Shown here one piece after another: positions 1 through 6,210 of a DNA stretch of 12,376 bases. The position numbers and the translations under genes were made by a program. The stretch is from Nitrososphaeria archaeon (GTDB lineage: Archaea; Thermoproteota; Nitrososphaeria; Geothermarchaeales; JDFR-13). The stretch lies in contig JALTNJ010000190.1 in the NCBI GenBank assembly GCA_027000765.1, forward strand, positions 1-12,376, in the 5' to 3' direction. The notes under the pieces are model-generated. The model saw nothing but the letters and a program-made list of their open reading frames with translations, was not told the origin of the DNA and searched no databases. The first letter of the stretch is position 1. Every line of letters begins with the position of its first letter.

Positions 1-717
1 ATAAGAGATAAGATATCTGAGATTATGAAGCAGTCTAGTCTTAAGAAGGTTGTCAGCAAATTACCAACATTATTTTTATCTAGGATATCTTCTCCATCTA
101 TAAGATCTCTTTCAAAAGCCTTAGAAACTGAGGAACACGTCATAAAACGTCTTATGACCCTCCTATTATTACCCATGGATATAGGTAAAGGCTTGATACC
201 TACCTTATTCGAAGAGATATATCATGGTCCACTCATCACCAAGATATATAATGTTGAGAGCATCATCGGAGAGCCAGAGGGCTTAATTGGAAAAGAAGAG
301 ATAAGTATTGATGAAAATAGATTCAATGAGATATTTCTCAAATTCAAAGGGAAAATAGGCTTGATGACTGGAAGGCCAAGGAAGTCTGCTGAATATAGTC
401 TTTCTTCGGTGCTTAATTACATATCCTACGCACTCTATTTGGAGGATGGTGGCGGTGATAAACCATCTATATCACCTTTAAAGAGAGTGATGTATAACTT
501 GGAGATAAACAACCCACTCGTTGTAGGGGACTCTGCAGAAGAGATAATTATGGTTAAGAACGCACGGAAAGCTGGTTTAAAATGTTTTTCATGTGGTGTT
601 ACTGGAGGAATGGGCTGGAAAATGAGGCTTTTCAAGTCTTTAGAGGCTGATGTAATATGCGACTCTACAGTTTCTCTATTTAATTTTCTAGGTGATGGTT
701 ATGGAACGGATAGGTGA
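1..717 (+). CDS. HAD-superfamily hydrolase of the his operon, candidate histidinol-phosphate phosphatase (5' end outside window)
   Basis: The reading frame is open from base 1, so the ATG at 25 is probably internal and the gene starts upstream. Counting from that ATG, HAD motif II is GLMTGRP (T115), motif III is the Lys of GDKP (K146), and motif IV is LVVGDSAEE (168-173, acidic residues D169 and E173). Motif I, the nucleophile DxD, is not in the visible part and should lie upstream. The segment FEEIYHGP...GLIGKEE resembles the archaeal and cyanobacterial HAD subfamily (TIGR01548 type) that is often found beside hisC and hisB. Together with the overlap into hisB, this suggests it dephosphorylates histidinol phosphate; that is an inference. 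A general sugar-phosphate or nucleotide phosphatase remains possible. It is a soluble protein with no membrane segment. Confidence 0.72.
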   Translation: MRDKISEIMKQSSLKKVVSKLPTLFLSRISSPSIRSLSKALETEEHVIKRLMTLLLLPMDIGKGLIPTLFEEIYHGPLITKIYNVESIIGEPEGLIGKEEISIDENRFNEIFLKFKGKIGLMTGRPRKSAEYSLSSVLNYISYALYLEDGGGDKPSISPLKRVMYNLEINNPLVVGDSAEEIIMVKNARKAGLKCFSCGVTGGMGWKMRLFKSLEADVICDSTVSLFNFLGDGYGTDR

Positions 718-1240
718 AGTCACTAGAAAAACGAGTGAAACCGATATAAGGATCAGGGTAAAGCTCGATGGGTCTGGAGAATCCAGTATCAGATGTAGAG
801 TAGCTTTCCTTAGTCACATGCTTGAGACATTCGCGCGTTTTTCAAAGATAGATCTGGAGGTTGAGGCTGAAGGAGACTTGGTGCACCATATAGTAGAGGA
901 TGTAGCGATATGCCTTGGGCAAGCTCTTTCAAAGGCTTTAGGTGATAGGCAGGGGATTAAGAGATTTGGATATGCTATAATCCCCATGGATGATGCGTTG
1001 ATACTGGTCTCTGTAGATCTTAAGGAGAGATCATATAGCGTTATTAACCTATCTCTTTCAGAGAAAATCGAGGATGTCAGTTCAGATGATATGCGGCATT
1101 TTTTCAGGTCTCTTGCAGACAATCTACAAGCTACTATCCACGTACATGAGTTATGGGGTTCAGATAGTCACCATAAGATTGAGGCTGCTATGAAGGCCTT
1201 AGCTATAAGTATTAAGGATGCGGCTGGTGTAGATACATGA
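701..1240 (+). CDS. hisB: Imidazoleglycerol-phosphate dehydratase
   Basis: HisB removes water from imidazoleglycerol phosphate to give imidazoleacetol phosphate, using two metal ions per site. All eight expected metal ligands can be placed: H39 (in FLSHML), H62, H63 and E66 (in VHHIVED), H147 (in TIHVHELWG), and H157, H158 and E161 (in SDSHHKIEA). RFGYAIIPMDDAL (88-100) matches the family core. The protein is about 179 residues, slightly short for the family. Oddities: DHML is SHML, PMDE is PMDD, the usual TG before the first ligand is CR, and the loop between GD and HH lacks about three residues. The start at ATG 701 is chosen for the GGTGA at 691-695; GTG 692 and ATG 695 are in-frame alternatives. 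It overlaps the HAD gene by 17 bases and hisH by 4. Confidence 0.9.
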   Translation: MERIGEVTRKTSETDIRIRVKLDGSGESSIRCRVAFLSHMLETFARFSKIDLEVEAEGDLVHHIVEDVAICLGQALSKALGDRQGIKRFGYAIIPMDDALILVSVDLKERSYSVINLSLSEKIEDVSSDDMRHFFRSLADNLQATIHVHELWGSDSHHKIEAAMKALAISIKDAAGVDT

Positions 1241-1848
1241 ACATAGCTATCTTAAACTATGGAGTTGGAAACATTTTTAGTTTGAAAAAAGCATTTGAGA
1301 CAGTCTCTCGAAAAGATGTGGCTATACTTAAAATATTGGATAAGAGGATTATTGAGTCCCTAGATATACTTATTCTACCGGGCGTCGGTCATTTCTCCAA
1401 AGCCTCTAGCCATCTCTTTAAATATAAAGATCTGATTGTAGAGGCTGTGGATAAAGGCCTTGGTCTGTTTGGTATATGTTTAGGAATGCAACTTCTAGGT
1501 ATCAGTAGCGAGGAGGGGCCTGGATACGGCCTGGGGATTATGGATGCTGAGAGTAGGATACTTCCTAGCCATGTTAAGTTACCCCATATGGGGTGGAACA
1601 CCGTTGAACTAAAGAGCCGGGACGAGTTTTTCACGGATATAAAAGACAATTCATATTTCTATTTTGCTCATTCATACTATCTCTCTCTGAAGAATAGTGA
1701 CTTAGTGGTCGGAGAAACGAGTTATGGCATTTTCTTTCCATCAGCTATAAGGATGGGACTTATAGTAGGAGTGCAATTTCATCCTGAAAAATCAGGTGAC
1801 TCCGGTCTAAGATTAATTAGTAATTATGTGGATATGGTGAGAAGATGA
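1237..1848 (+). CDS. hisH: Imidazole glycerol phosphate synthase, glutaminase subunit HisH
   Basis: HisH hydrolyses glutamine and passes the ammonia to HisF, with which it forms imidazole glycerol phosphate synthase. It is a class I glutamine amidotransferase of 203 residues, the usual size. Visible are NYGVGN (7-12), LPGVGHF (48-53), the nucleophile elbow GICLGMQLLG with C81, the HisH-typical LPHMGWN (115-121), FAHSYY (143-148), and the catalytic His-Glu pair in VQFHPEKSG (H182, E184). The triad is complete, so the enzyme should be active. The ATG overlaps the hisB stop as ATGA, with GGTG at 1226-1229 as ribosome binding site. The stop overlaps the hisA start in the same ATGA manner. The partner gene hisF lies two genes downstream. 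Confidence 0.96.
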   Translation: MNIAILNYGVGNIFSLKKAFETVSRKDVAILKILDKRIIESLDILILPGVGHFSKASSHLFKYKDLIVEAVDKGLGLFGICLGMQLLGISSEEGPGYGLGIMDAESRILPSHVKLPHMGWNTVELKSRDEFFTDIKDNSYFYFAHSYYLSLKNSDLVVGETSYGIFFPSAIRMGLIVGVQFHPEKSGDSGLRLISNYVDMVRR

Positions 1849-2576
1849 GAATATTCCCTGCTATCGATATTATGAGTGGTAGAGTGGTAAGGCTGATATC
1901 GGGAGATGAGAAAAATTTACTGGAGTATCCTCAGTTACGCGATCCTTTAAAAGTAGCAGAGTTATGGGTCTCTAAAGGCGCGTCTTTCTTACATGTTATA
2001 GACTTGGATGGTGCTAAGGGAGTAGGTGATAATACCGATATTATATCAGCCATCGTACGATCTACACATGTTAATATTCAAGTTGGAGGAGGAATCAGAA
2101 GCTTGGCGAAAGCACGTTTCCTCCTTGATATAGGTGTTTATAGAGTCATAATAGGTTCATTAGCTATTGAATCTCCTTTTATCGTAAAACAGATCATAGA
2201 GGAGTATGGTGATGAAAGACTCGCTGTAGCCTTGGATTATGACGATGATGGATCCGTCCTATATAGGGGGTGGGGTGAAAAATCAGGTATTCTTGTTGAA
2301 GACGCTATATCTCTTTTTTCAAATCTAGGCTGTAAATATTTTTTATTAACATCAGCCTCTAGAGACGGTTCTCTCTCAGGACCTGACATCGAGTATCTTG
2401 ATAGAATAGCGGGGCTTGGAAGAATAATTGCAGCCGGGGGTATAGAGAGTATGGATGATGTTATTCTTCTAAAGAAGCTGGGTGTATATGGGGTCGTCAT
2501 TGGTAGAGCCTTGTATGAGGATAAGATAGATCTAGAATTGCTTTTAGAAATGGTGTGTGATGATGCCTCTAGCTAA
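1845..2576 (+). CDS. hisA: ProFAR isomerase (5'-ProFAR to PRFAR)
   Basis: HisA is a beta/alpha-barrel isomerase that opens the ribose of 5'-ProFAR by an Amadori rearrangement to give PRFAR, the substrate of HisHF. It has 243 residues, the usual length. The catalytic Asp pair is visible as D8 (FPAIDIMSG) and D131 (VALDYDDDG). The phosphate-binding loops are QVGGGIRS (79-86), AAGGIES (196-202) and VVIGRAL (217-223). The segment ASRDGSLSGPD (171-181) is typical of HisA and separates it from HisF. ATG 1845 overlaps the hisH stop, with GGTGA at 1836-1840 as ribosome binding site. The 3' end overlaps hisF. TrpF activity, as in the bifunctional PriA proteins, cannot be excluded from sequence alone. 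Confidence 0.95.
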   Translation: MRIFPAIDIMSGRVVRLISGDEKNLLEYPQLRDPLKVAELWVSKGASFLHVIDLDGAKGVGDNTDIISAIVRSTHVNIQVGGGIRSLAKARFLLDIGVYRVIIGSLAIESPFIVKQIIEEYGDERLAVALDYDDDGSVLYRGWGEKSGILVEDAISLFSNLGCKYFLLTSASRDGSLSGPDIEYLDRIAGLGRIIAAGGIESMDDVILLKKLGVYGVVIGRALYEDKIDLELLLEMVCDDASS

Positions 2577-3339
2577 GAGAATTATCCCTTGTCTCGATGT
2601 ATTAAACGGTAGAGTTGTAAAAGGCGTGAAATTTGTTAATCTTAAGGATGCTGGTGATCCTGCTGAACTTGGGGGCTTTTACTCTGATGAGGGTGCTGAT
2701 GAAATTGTTTTTCTGGATATAACAGCTTCCGTAGAGAAAAGAAAAATATTATCGGAAGTAGTTAGAAAAGTAGCTATGAACATCGATATTCCCTTTACTG
2801 TTGGTGGGAGTATCAAGTCTGTAGGGGACGCTGAGGAAATTCTTCTTAGAGGAGCCGACAAAGTCTCGATAAACACCGCAGCAGTGGAGAACCCTGGTTT
2901 AATAACAGAGCTTAGCGACGTCTTTGGTAGGAATTGTGTTGTAGTAGCTATAGATGCCAAGAGAACTCTTCAATCTAATGGAGCAAAGGTGAAGTTTGAA
3001 GTCTATATATATGGAGGGAGGATCCCAACAGGTCTTGACGCCACAGAATGGGCTAAGATGGCTGAGGACTTGGGGGCTGGAGAGATACTACTCACGTCTA
3101 TTGATTATGATGGGACAAACAAGGGATATGATTTAGAGTTAACCGAGGCCGTCGCTAAAGCCGTTAATATTCCTGTTATAGCCAGTGGAGGCGCAGGAAA
3201 CCCAGGACATTTCCTAAGATTATTTAAGAGTACCAAGGCTGATGCTGCTCTCGCTGCATCTATATTTCATTATAGAAAATATAGCATTAAAGAAGTCAAA
3301 GAACACCTATATAAAAACGATATTCCAGTGAGGTTTTGA
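2563..3339 (+). CDS. hisF: Imidazole glycerol phosphate synthase, cyclase subunit HisF
   Basis: HisF uses ammonia from HisH to convert PRFAR into imidazole glycerol phosphate and AICAR. It has about 258 residues of beta/alpha barrel. With the start at ATG 2563, the catalytic aspartates are D12 (RIIPCLDV) and D131 (VVVAIDAKR). The HisF-specific stretches GGRIPTGLDATEWA (151-164) and TSIDYDGTNKGYD (178-190) are present, and VIASGGAGN (205-213) forms a phosphate loop. One oddity is TVGGSIKS (79-86), where the third glycine of the usual GGGI loop is serine. ATG 2563 is preferred because GGTG at 2552-2555 precedes it by 7 bases; GTG 2557 and ATG 2560 are alternatives. It overlaps hisA by 14 bases. 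The stop directly touches the tRNA-Val on the other strand. Confidence 0.95.
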   Translation: MPLAKRIIPCLDVLNGRVVKGVKFVNLKDAGDPAELGGFYSDEGADEIVFLDITASVEKRKILSEVVRKVAMNIDIPFTVGGSIKSVGDAEEILLRGADKVSINTAAVENPGLITELSDVFGRNCVVVAIDAKRTLQSNGAKVKFEVYIYGGRIPTGLDATEWAKMAEDLGAGEILLTSIDYDGTNKGYDLELTEAVAKAVNIPVIASGGAGNPGHFLRLFKSTKADAALAASIFHYRKYSIKEVKEHLYKNDIPVRF

Positions 3340-3414
3340 TGGTGGGCCCGCCAGGAATCGAACCTGGGACCTCCGCCGCGTCAAGGCGGCGTCATACCTC
3401 TAGACCACGGGCCC
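3340..3414 (-). tRNA. tRNA-Val (anticodon GAC), CCA encoded
   Basis: On the - strand a full cloverleaf can be folded. The acceptor stem is GGGCCCG/CGGGCCC, the D arm closes with GTC/GAC, the anticodon stem is CCGCC/GGCGG with loop TTGACGC (anticodon GAC, reading valine codons GUC and GUU), the variable loop is AGGTC, and the T arm is CCAGG-TTCGATT-CCTGG. The discriminator is A at 3343, and CCA is encoded at 3342-3340. There is no intron. The mature tRNA without CCA has 72 bases. The stem pairs are G+C-rich, as expected for a thermophile. The 3' end abuts the hisF stop codon with no spacer. Confidence 0.96.
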
Positions 3415-3442
3415 AATGTTATACATATAGATATCAGACCCT

Positions 3443-3467
3443 AAATTTAATTTTCTCGTATAAAAGA
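3443..3467 (-). promoter_or_regulatory. Putative promoter of tRNA-Val
   Basis: On the - strand, CTTTTATAC (about 3458-3466) lies some 48 bases before the mature tRNA 5' end, and a second A+T-rich box (about 3443-3453) lies about 33 bases before it. Either could be the TATA box. The first would imply a short 5' leader removed by RNase P. A box at a similar distance is found before the tRNA-Leu gene. No other signal is evident between 3415 and 3514 apart from a T-run on the - strand at 3503-3508 after the ACT-domain gene, which could act as its terminator. Confidence 0.35.
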
Positions 3468-3514
3468 CATTTAAACTTTTAGTTATTATTATTCTTCACC
3501 TAAAAAACATTTTA

Positions 3515-4018
3515 TTATCCTAATATTAGGTTCTTCACAATATCCAGTCTAGATATCTTATTTATAATTTCACCAGGCACTTCTCCCTCGACGATTATGT
3601 AGAGTTTCTGCTCATCCGTTAAATGCGGTTCTTCGGCAATGACCTGCACTATGTTTAATCCGGCCCTTGCCAAAATTGTGGAGATACTCGACAATATGCC
3701 TGGCTGATCCTTATAGGGAACCACAATTAGGGTAGTATATCCTAGTAACCTCGACACACCTATTAGAAAAGGCCCTGCAGGACGAAGTTTATCAAAGAAC
3801 TCTTTTAAAACAGGATCTTTCTCAATTGTTTTAATAGCCTCTACAACAACCCTCCTATCAACAGATAATACGGAGGCTATTGATGAATAAGGCACTCTAA
3901 TATCCTCGAGGTAAATAGATCCGCCTCTGACACTTAACCCATATTTAATTAGGAGTTTAACAACCTCCAGTTGCCTACCCTTACCATGGAAGATTTCTGT
4001 TATCCTCTCCCAAATCAT
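3515..4018 (-). CDS. HTH-ACT domain protein, predicted amino-acid-responsive regulator
   Basis: This is a two-domain archaeal protein of about 167 residues. Residues 1-75 are helix-rich and look like a winged-helix or related DNA-binding fold (WERITEIFHGKGRQLEVVKL, then IPYSSIAS-like and DRRVVVEAIKTIEKDP segments). Residues about 95-167 are an ACT domain, the small ligand-binding fold of amino-acid sensors, with the typical YKDQPGILSSISTILARAG turn. It matches the archaeal family annotated as ACT-domain regulators of amino-acid metabolism (COG2061 type). The ligand is unknown. The gene is divergent from trpB2, which makes tryptophan or serine-derived compounds possible signals; this is inference. 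ATG 4018 is preferred; TTG 4027 would add three residues. No membrane segment is present. Confidence 0.7.
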   Translation of the reverse strand: MIWERITEIFHGKGRQLEVVKLLIKYGLSVRGGSIYLEDIRVPYSSIASVLSVDRRVVVEAIKTIEKDPVLKEFFDKLRPAGPFLIGVSRLLGYTTLIVVPYKDQPGILSSISTILARAGLNIVQVIAEEPHLTDEQKLYIIVEGEVPGEIINKISRLDIVKNLILG

Positions 4019-4044
4019 TATTATCAAAACAAATAATTCAGATG

Positions 4045-4060
4045 GTAAAGTTATAAAAAT
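4045..4060 (-). promoter_or_regulatory. Putative TATA box of the HTH-ACT gene
   Basis: On the - strand the segment AATTTTTATAAC (about 4049-4060) is a good archaeal TATA box. It lies about 30-35 bases before the ATG at 4018, so the transcript would have a very short or no leader. No Shine-Dalgarno motif is seen, which agrees with a leaderless mRNA. It lies back to back with the trpB2 promoter. Confidence 0.45.
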
Positions 4061-4106
4061 TATTCATATCACTGAATTCGAGTTTCTTCTAATGTATAAA
4101 AACGTG

Positions 4107-4124
4107 CATTAATGTTTATAAATA
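4107..4124 (+). promoter_or_regulatory. TATA promoter of trpB2 with adjoining palindromes
   Basis: TTTATAAATA at 4115-4124 is centred about 28 bases before the trpB2 ATG at 4147, which fits transcription starting at or next to the start codon (leaderless). Directly before it, CATTAATG (4107-4114) is a perfect 8-base palindrome in the position of the BRE. The outer bases GCAT (4106-4109) and ATGC (4124-4127) mirror each other around the TATA box. A second TATA-like element, TATAAAAA, lies at 4095-4102. A regulator binding the dyad could block TBP/TFB. Confidence 0.5.
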
Positions 4125-4146
4125 TGCTTAACTGTATATTTTTGTT

Positions 4147-5469
4147 ATGTCTATACAAAAGATATATCTGGGTGAGGAACTGGTTCCACGTAGATGGTAT
4201 AATATACTGCCTGATCTCCCGAAGCCGCTTCCTCCTCCTATTAATCCAAAGACGGGAGAGCCGATCTCTCCGCAGGACCTCTCTATCCTCTTTCCCAGGG
4301 AGATTCTAGAGCAGGAGATATCGCTAAATACATTCATCGATATACCCGATGAAGTTATAGAAATATATCGTCTATGGAGACCGACTCCACTCATAAGGGC
4401 CAAACGTTTTGAGGAGATGCTTAAGACGCCTGCCAAAATCTTTTTTAAATATGAGGGAGTAAGCCCCACAGGAAGCCATAAAGTAAATACATCTGTACCA
4501 CAGGCTTTTTACAATATTAAAGAGGGTGTAGAGAGGCTTACAACAGAGACTGGGGCTGGTCAATGGGGAAGTGCACTGGCTTTTGCAACTAACATCTATG
4601 GTGTTAGACTTACTGTGTATATGGTCAAGGTAAGCTATTATCAAAAGCCTTATAGAAAAGCCTTGATGAGGCTGTGGGGGGCTGAGGTCATTCCTAGCCC
4701 TAGCAAACATACATCATTTGGAAGAAGAATATTAGAGGAGGACCCAAATAACCCTGGGAGCTTGGGTATAGCTATTAGCGAGGCAATTGAAGATGCCGTT
4801 ACACATGAGGACACAAAGTATTCGCTGGGAAGTGTTCTGAACCATGTCCTACTACATCAGACGATAATAGGGTTAGAAGCGATTAAGCAGATGGAGTTGC
4901 TAGACCATATGCCCGACTATGTAATTGGATGTGTTGGTGGTGGAAGCAATTTCGCTGGACTGGCTTTTCCATTTTATAGGCTGAAGAAGAAAGGTCTCCT
5001 ACCTGATCTAAAAATCATCGCTGCTGAATCAACGGCAAGCCCATCATTGACATACGGTGATTACCGATATGACTATGGGGATACTGCGGGAATGACTCCC
5101 AAGCTGAAGATGCACACTCTCGGTCATAAACACGTACCTGCACCGATACATGCAGGTGGCCTTAGATATCATGGAGCAGCTCCAACAGTAAGTTTACTTA
5201 AAGAGGAGGGTATCATTGAGGCTAGAGCTTATAATCAGCTAGAGGTCTTTAAAGTAGCTAAGTTATTTGCAGAGGCCGAGGGGATAGTTCCAGCCCCAGA
5301 GACCGCACATGCAATAAAGGCTGCGTATGACGTTGCTCTTGACGCTAAAAGAAATGGAGAAGAAAAGGTGATATTATTTAACTTCAGTGGACACGGCCTT
5401 TTAGATCTACAGGCATATGAGGAATACATGGAGAATAAACTACAGCCTTATGAATACAATGGTGGATAA
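4147..5469 (+). CDS. trpB2: Tryptophan synthase beta chain, TrpB2 type
   Basis: This PLP enzyme condenses indole with serine (or, in some TrpB2 members, O-phosphoserine) to tryptophan. At 440 residues it is longer than classical TrpB (about 400), as expected of TrpB2. The PLP lysine is K112 in GSHKVNTS; the catalytic-glutamate region is ETGAGQWG (134-141, E134); the PLP phosphate loop is CVGGGSNFAG (262-271); E385 lies in PAPETAHA; and SGHGLLDL (414-421) closes the active site. The long proline-rich N-terminus (PDLPKPLPPPINPKTGEP) is TrpB2-like. No trpA or other trp gene is in view, so it may serve as an indole-salvage enzyme or as the main beta chain acting with a distant trpA. The start fits a leaderless transcript. 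T-rich bases at 5510-5519 may end transcription. Confidence 0.92.
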   Translation: MSIQKIYLGEELVPRRWYNILPDLPKPLPPPINPKTGEPISPQDLSILFPREILEQEISLNTFIDIPDEVIEIYRLWRPTPLIRAKRFEEMLKTPAKIFFKYEGVSPTGSHKVNTSVPQAFYNIKEGVERLTTETGAGQWGSALAFATNIYGVRLTVYMVKVSYYQKPYRKALMRLWGAEVIPSPSKHTSFGRRILEEDPNNPGSLGIAISEAIEDAVTHEDTKYSLGSVLNHVLLHQTIIGLEAIKQMELLDHMPDYVIGCVGGGSNFAGLAFPFYRLKKKGLLPDLKIIAAESTASPSLTYGDYRYDYGDTAGMTPKLKMHTLGHKHVPAPIHAGGLRYHGAAPTVSLLKEEGIIEARAYNQLEVFKVAKLFAEAEGIVPAPETAHAIKAAYDVALDAKRNGEEKVILFNFSGHGLLDLQAYEEYMENKLQPYEYNGG

Positions 5470-5508
5470 TCAATATCTAAAATACTAATGTAATAATAAT
5501 CTTCTAAA

Positions 5509-5520
5509 CTTTCTTTTTCT
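5509..5520 (+). terminator. T-rich tract after trpB2
   Basis: CTTTCTTTTTCT about 40 bases after the trpB2 stop is a pyrimidine/T-rich tract of the sort that ends transcription in archaea without needing a hairpin. The 139-base gap 5470-5608 also holds the next promoter. Confidence 0.3.
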
Positions 5521-5538
5521 CGATCCTTAGATTCTCCT

Positions 5539-5573
5539 AGTTTATAGATTAATTATTTTACTTATCTCGATAA
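5539..5573 (+). promoter_or_regulatory. Putative promoter of the VIT-like gene with a dyad near the start site
   Basis: GTTTATAGAT (about 5540-5549) is a TATA-box candidate. The predicted transcription start about 26 bases on falls at the dyad TTATC-TC-GATAA (5562-5573, 5-base arms). A leader of about 40 bases then reaches the GGTGGG ribosome binding site at 5600-5605 before ATG 5609. The dyad could be an operator or chance. Confidence 0.35.
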
Positions 5574-5608
5574 TATCTAAACTGGGCAATAAGGCTGGCG
5601 GTGGGTAC

Positions 5609-6088
5609 ATGAGGAGCACGTTATGGAAAGGAGTGGGCTTTGGACTTACTTCAGGGGTAATTACTACACTGGGTGTAATAGTTGGGTTGCAAGCAGGTAC
5701 CCACTCTAGATTAGCTGTTTTGGCAGGTATATTAGTGATAGCGATAGCAGATGCCCTTAGCGATGCTATGGGAATCCATGTGTCTGAGGAGGCGGAGATG
5801 GAGCATTCAACTAAGGAGCAGTGGGAGGCTGCATTATTCACATTCATTTCTAAATTCATATTTACCTTAAGCTTCATAATTCCCGTAACTCTATTTGAAG
5901 AATATACAGCTGTAATGGCGAGTGTTATATGGGGCCTTATTTTGATCACCATATTCAGCTTCCACATGGCAAGGGTGCAGGGACAGAATCCCGTCAAAGT
6001 CGTTTTAGAGCATGTTACTATAACGATGATCGTGGTTTTCCTCACGCATTACGTTGGTGAAATGGTGTATACTCTCTGGAGTGTATAA
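5609..6088 (+). CDS. Small VIT1/CCC1-like membrane protein, possible iron/manganese transporter
   Basis: This is a protein of 159 residues with about five membrane segments (roughly 10-28, 34-54, 74-96, 99-121, 132-155). The pattern FGLTSGVITTLGVIVGL followed by AIADALSDAMGIHVSEEAEME resembles the first two helices and the acidic loop of the VIT1/CCC1 (DUF125) family, which moves ferrous iron or manganese out of the cytosol. The family is usually longer, about 200-370 residues, so this is a compact form. The usual DG of the first helix is replaced by TSG, so the transport role is a guess; the acidic cluster SEEAEME (59-65) could bind metal. The start is well supported by GGTGGG at 5600-5605. 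It stands alone between trpB2 and the UbiA gene. Confidence 0.6.
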   Translation: MRSTLWKGVGFGLTSGVITTLGVIVGLQAGTHSRLAVLAGILVIAIADALSDAMGIHVSEEAEMEHSTKEQWEAALFTFISKFIFTLSFIIPVTLFEEYTAVMASVIWGLILITIFSFHMARVQGQNPVKVVLEHVTITMIVVFLTHYVGEMVYTLWSV

Positions 6089-6134
6089 TATAGCTTCTTA
6101 CCAGGATCATTGAAAACATGGCTAATAACGTCTA

Positions 6135-6180
6135 TATCTATATAAATATATGGTTATGGGAAATTAATCTCTACTAGAGA
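6135..6180 (+). promoter_or_regulatory. Putative promoter of the UbiA gene with a perfect dyad at the start site
   Basis: CTATATAAATAT (6139-6149) is a TATA box. About 26 bases on, TCTCTA-C-TAGAGA (6168-6180) is a perfect inverted repeat with 6-base arms, covering the predicted transcription start. A regulator bound there could block initiation. The GGTG at 6201-6204 then serves ATG 6211. Confidence 0.42.
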
Positions 6181-6210
6181 AACATTTATCTAGATTAAAT
6201 GGTGTCTCAT

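Noticed and set aside
4112..4710. Frames on both strands around the start of trpB2
   Set aside because: They are other-frame readings of trpB2 and its promoter; the trpB2 frame has full motif support.
4147..5469. Threonine synthase or another PLP fold-type II enzyme
   Set aside because: GSHKVN, ETGAGQWG and SGHGLLDL are specific to the tryptophan synthase beta chain.
5542..6045. Long - strand frame of 167 codons opposite the VIT-like gene
   Set aside because: It lies antisense to a well-supported membrane protein, has unusual composition for this genome, no promoter or ribosome site, and no recognisable domain.
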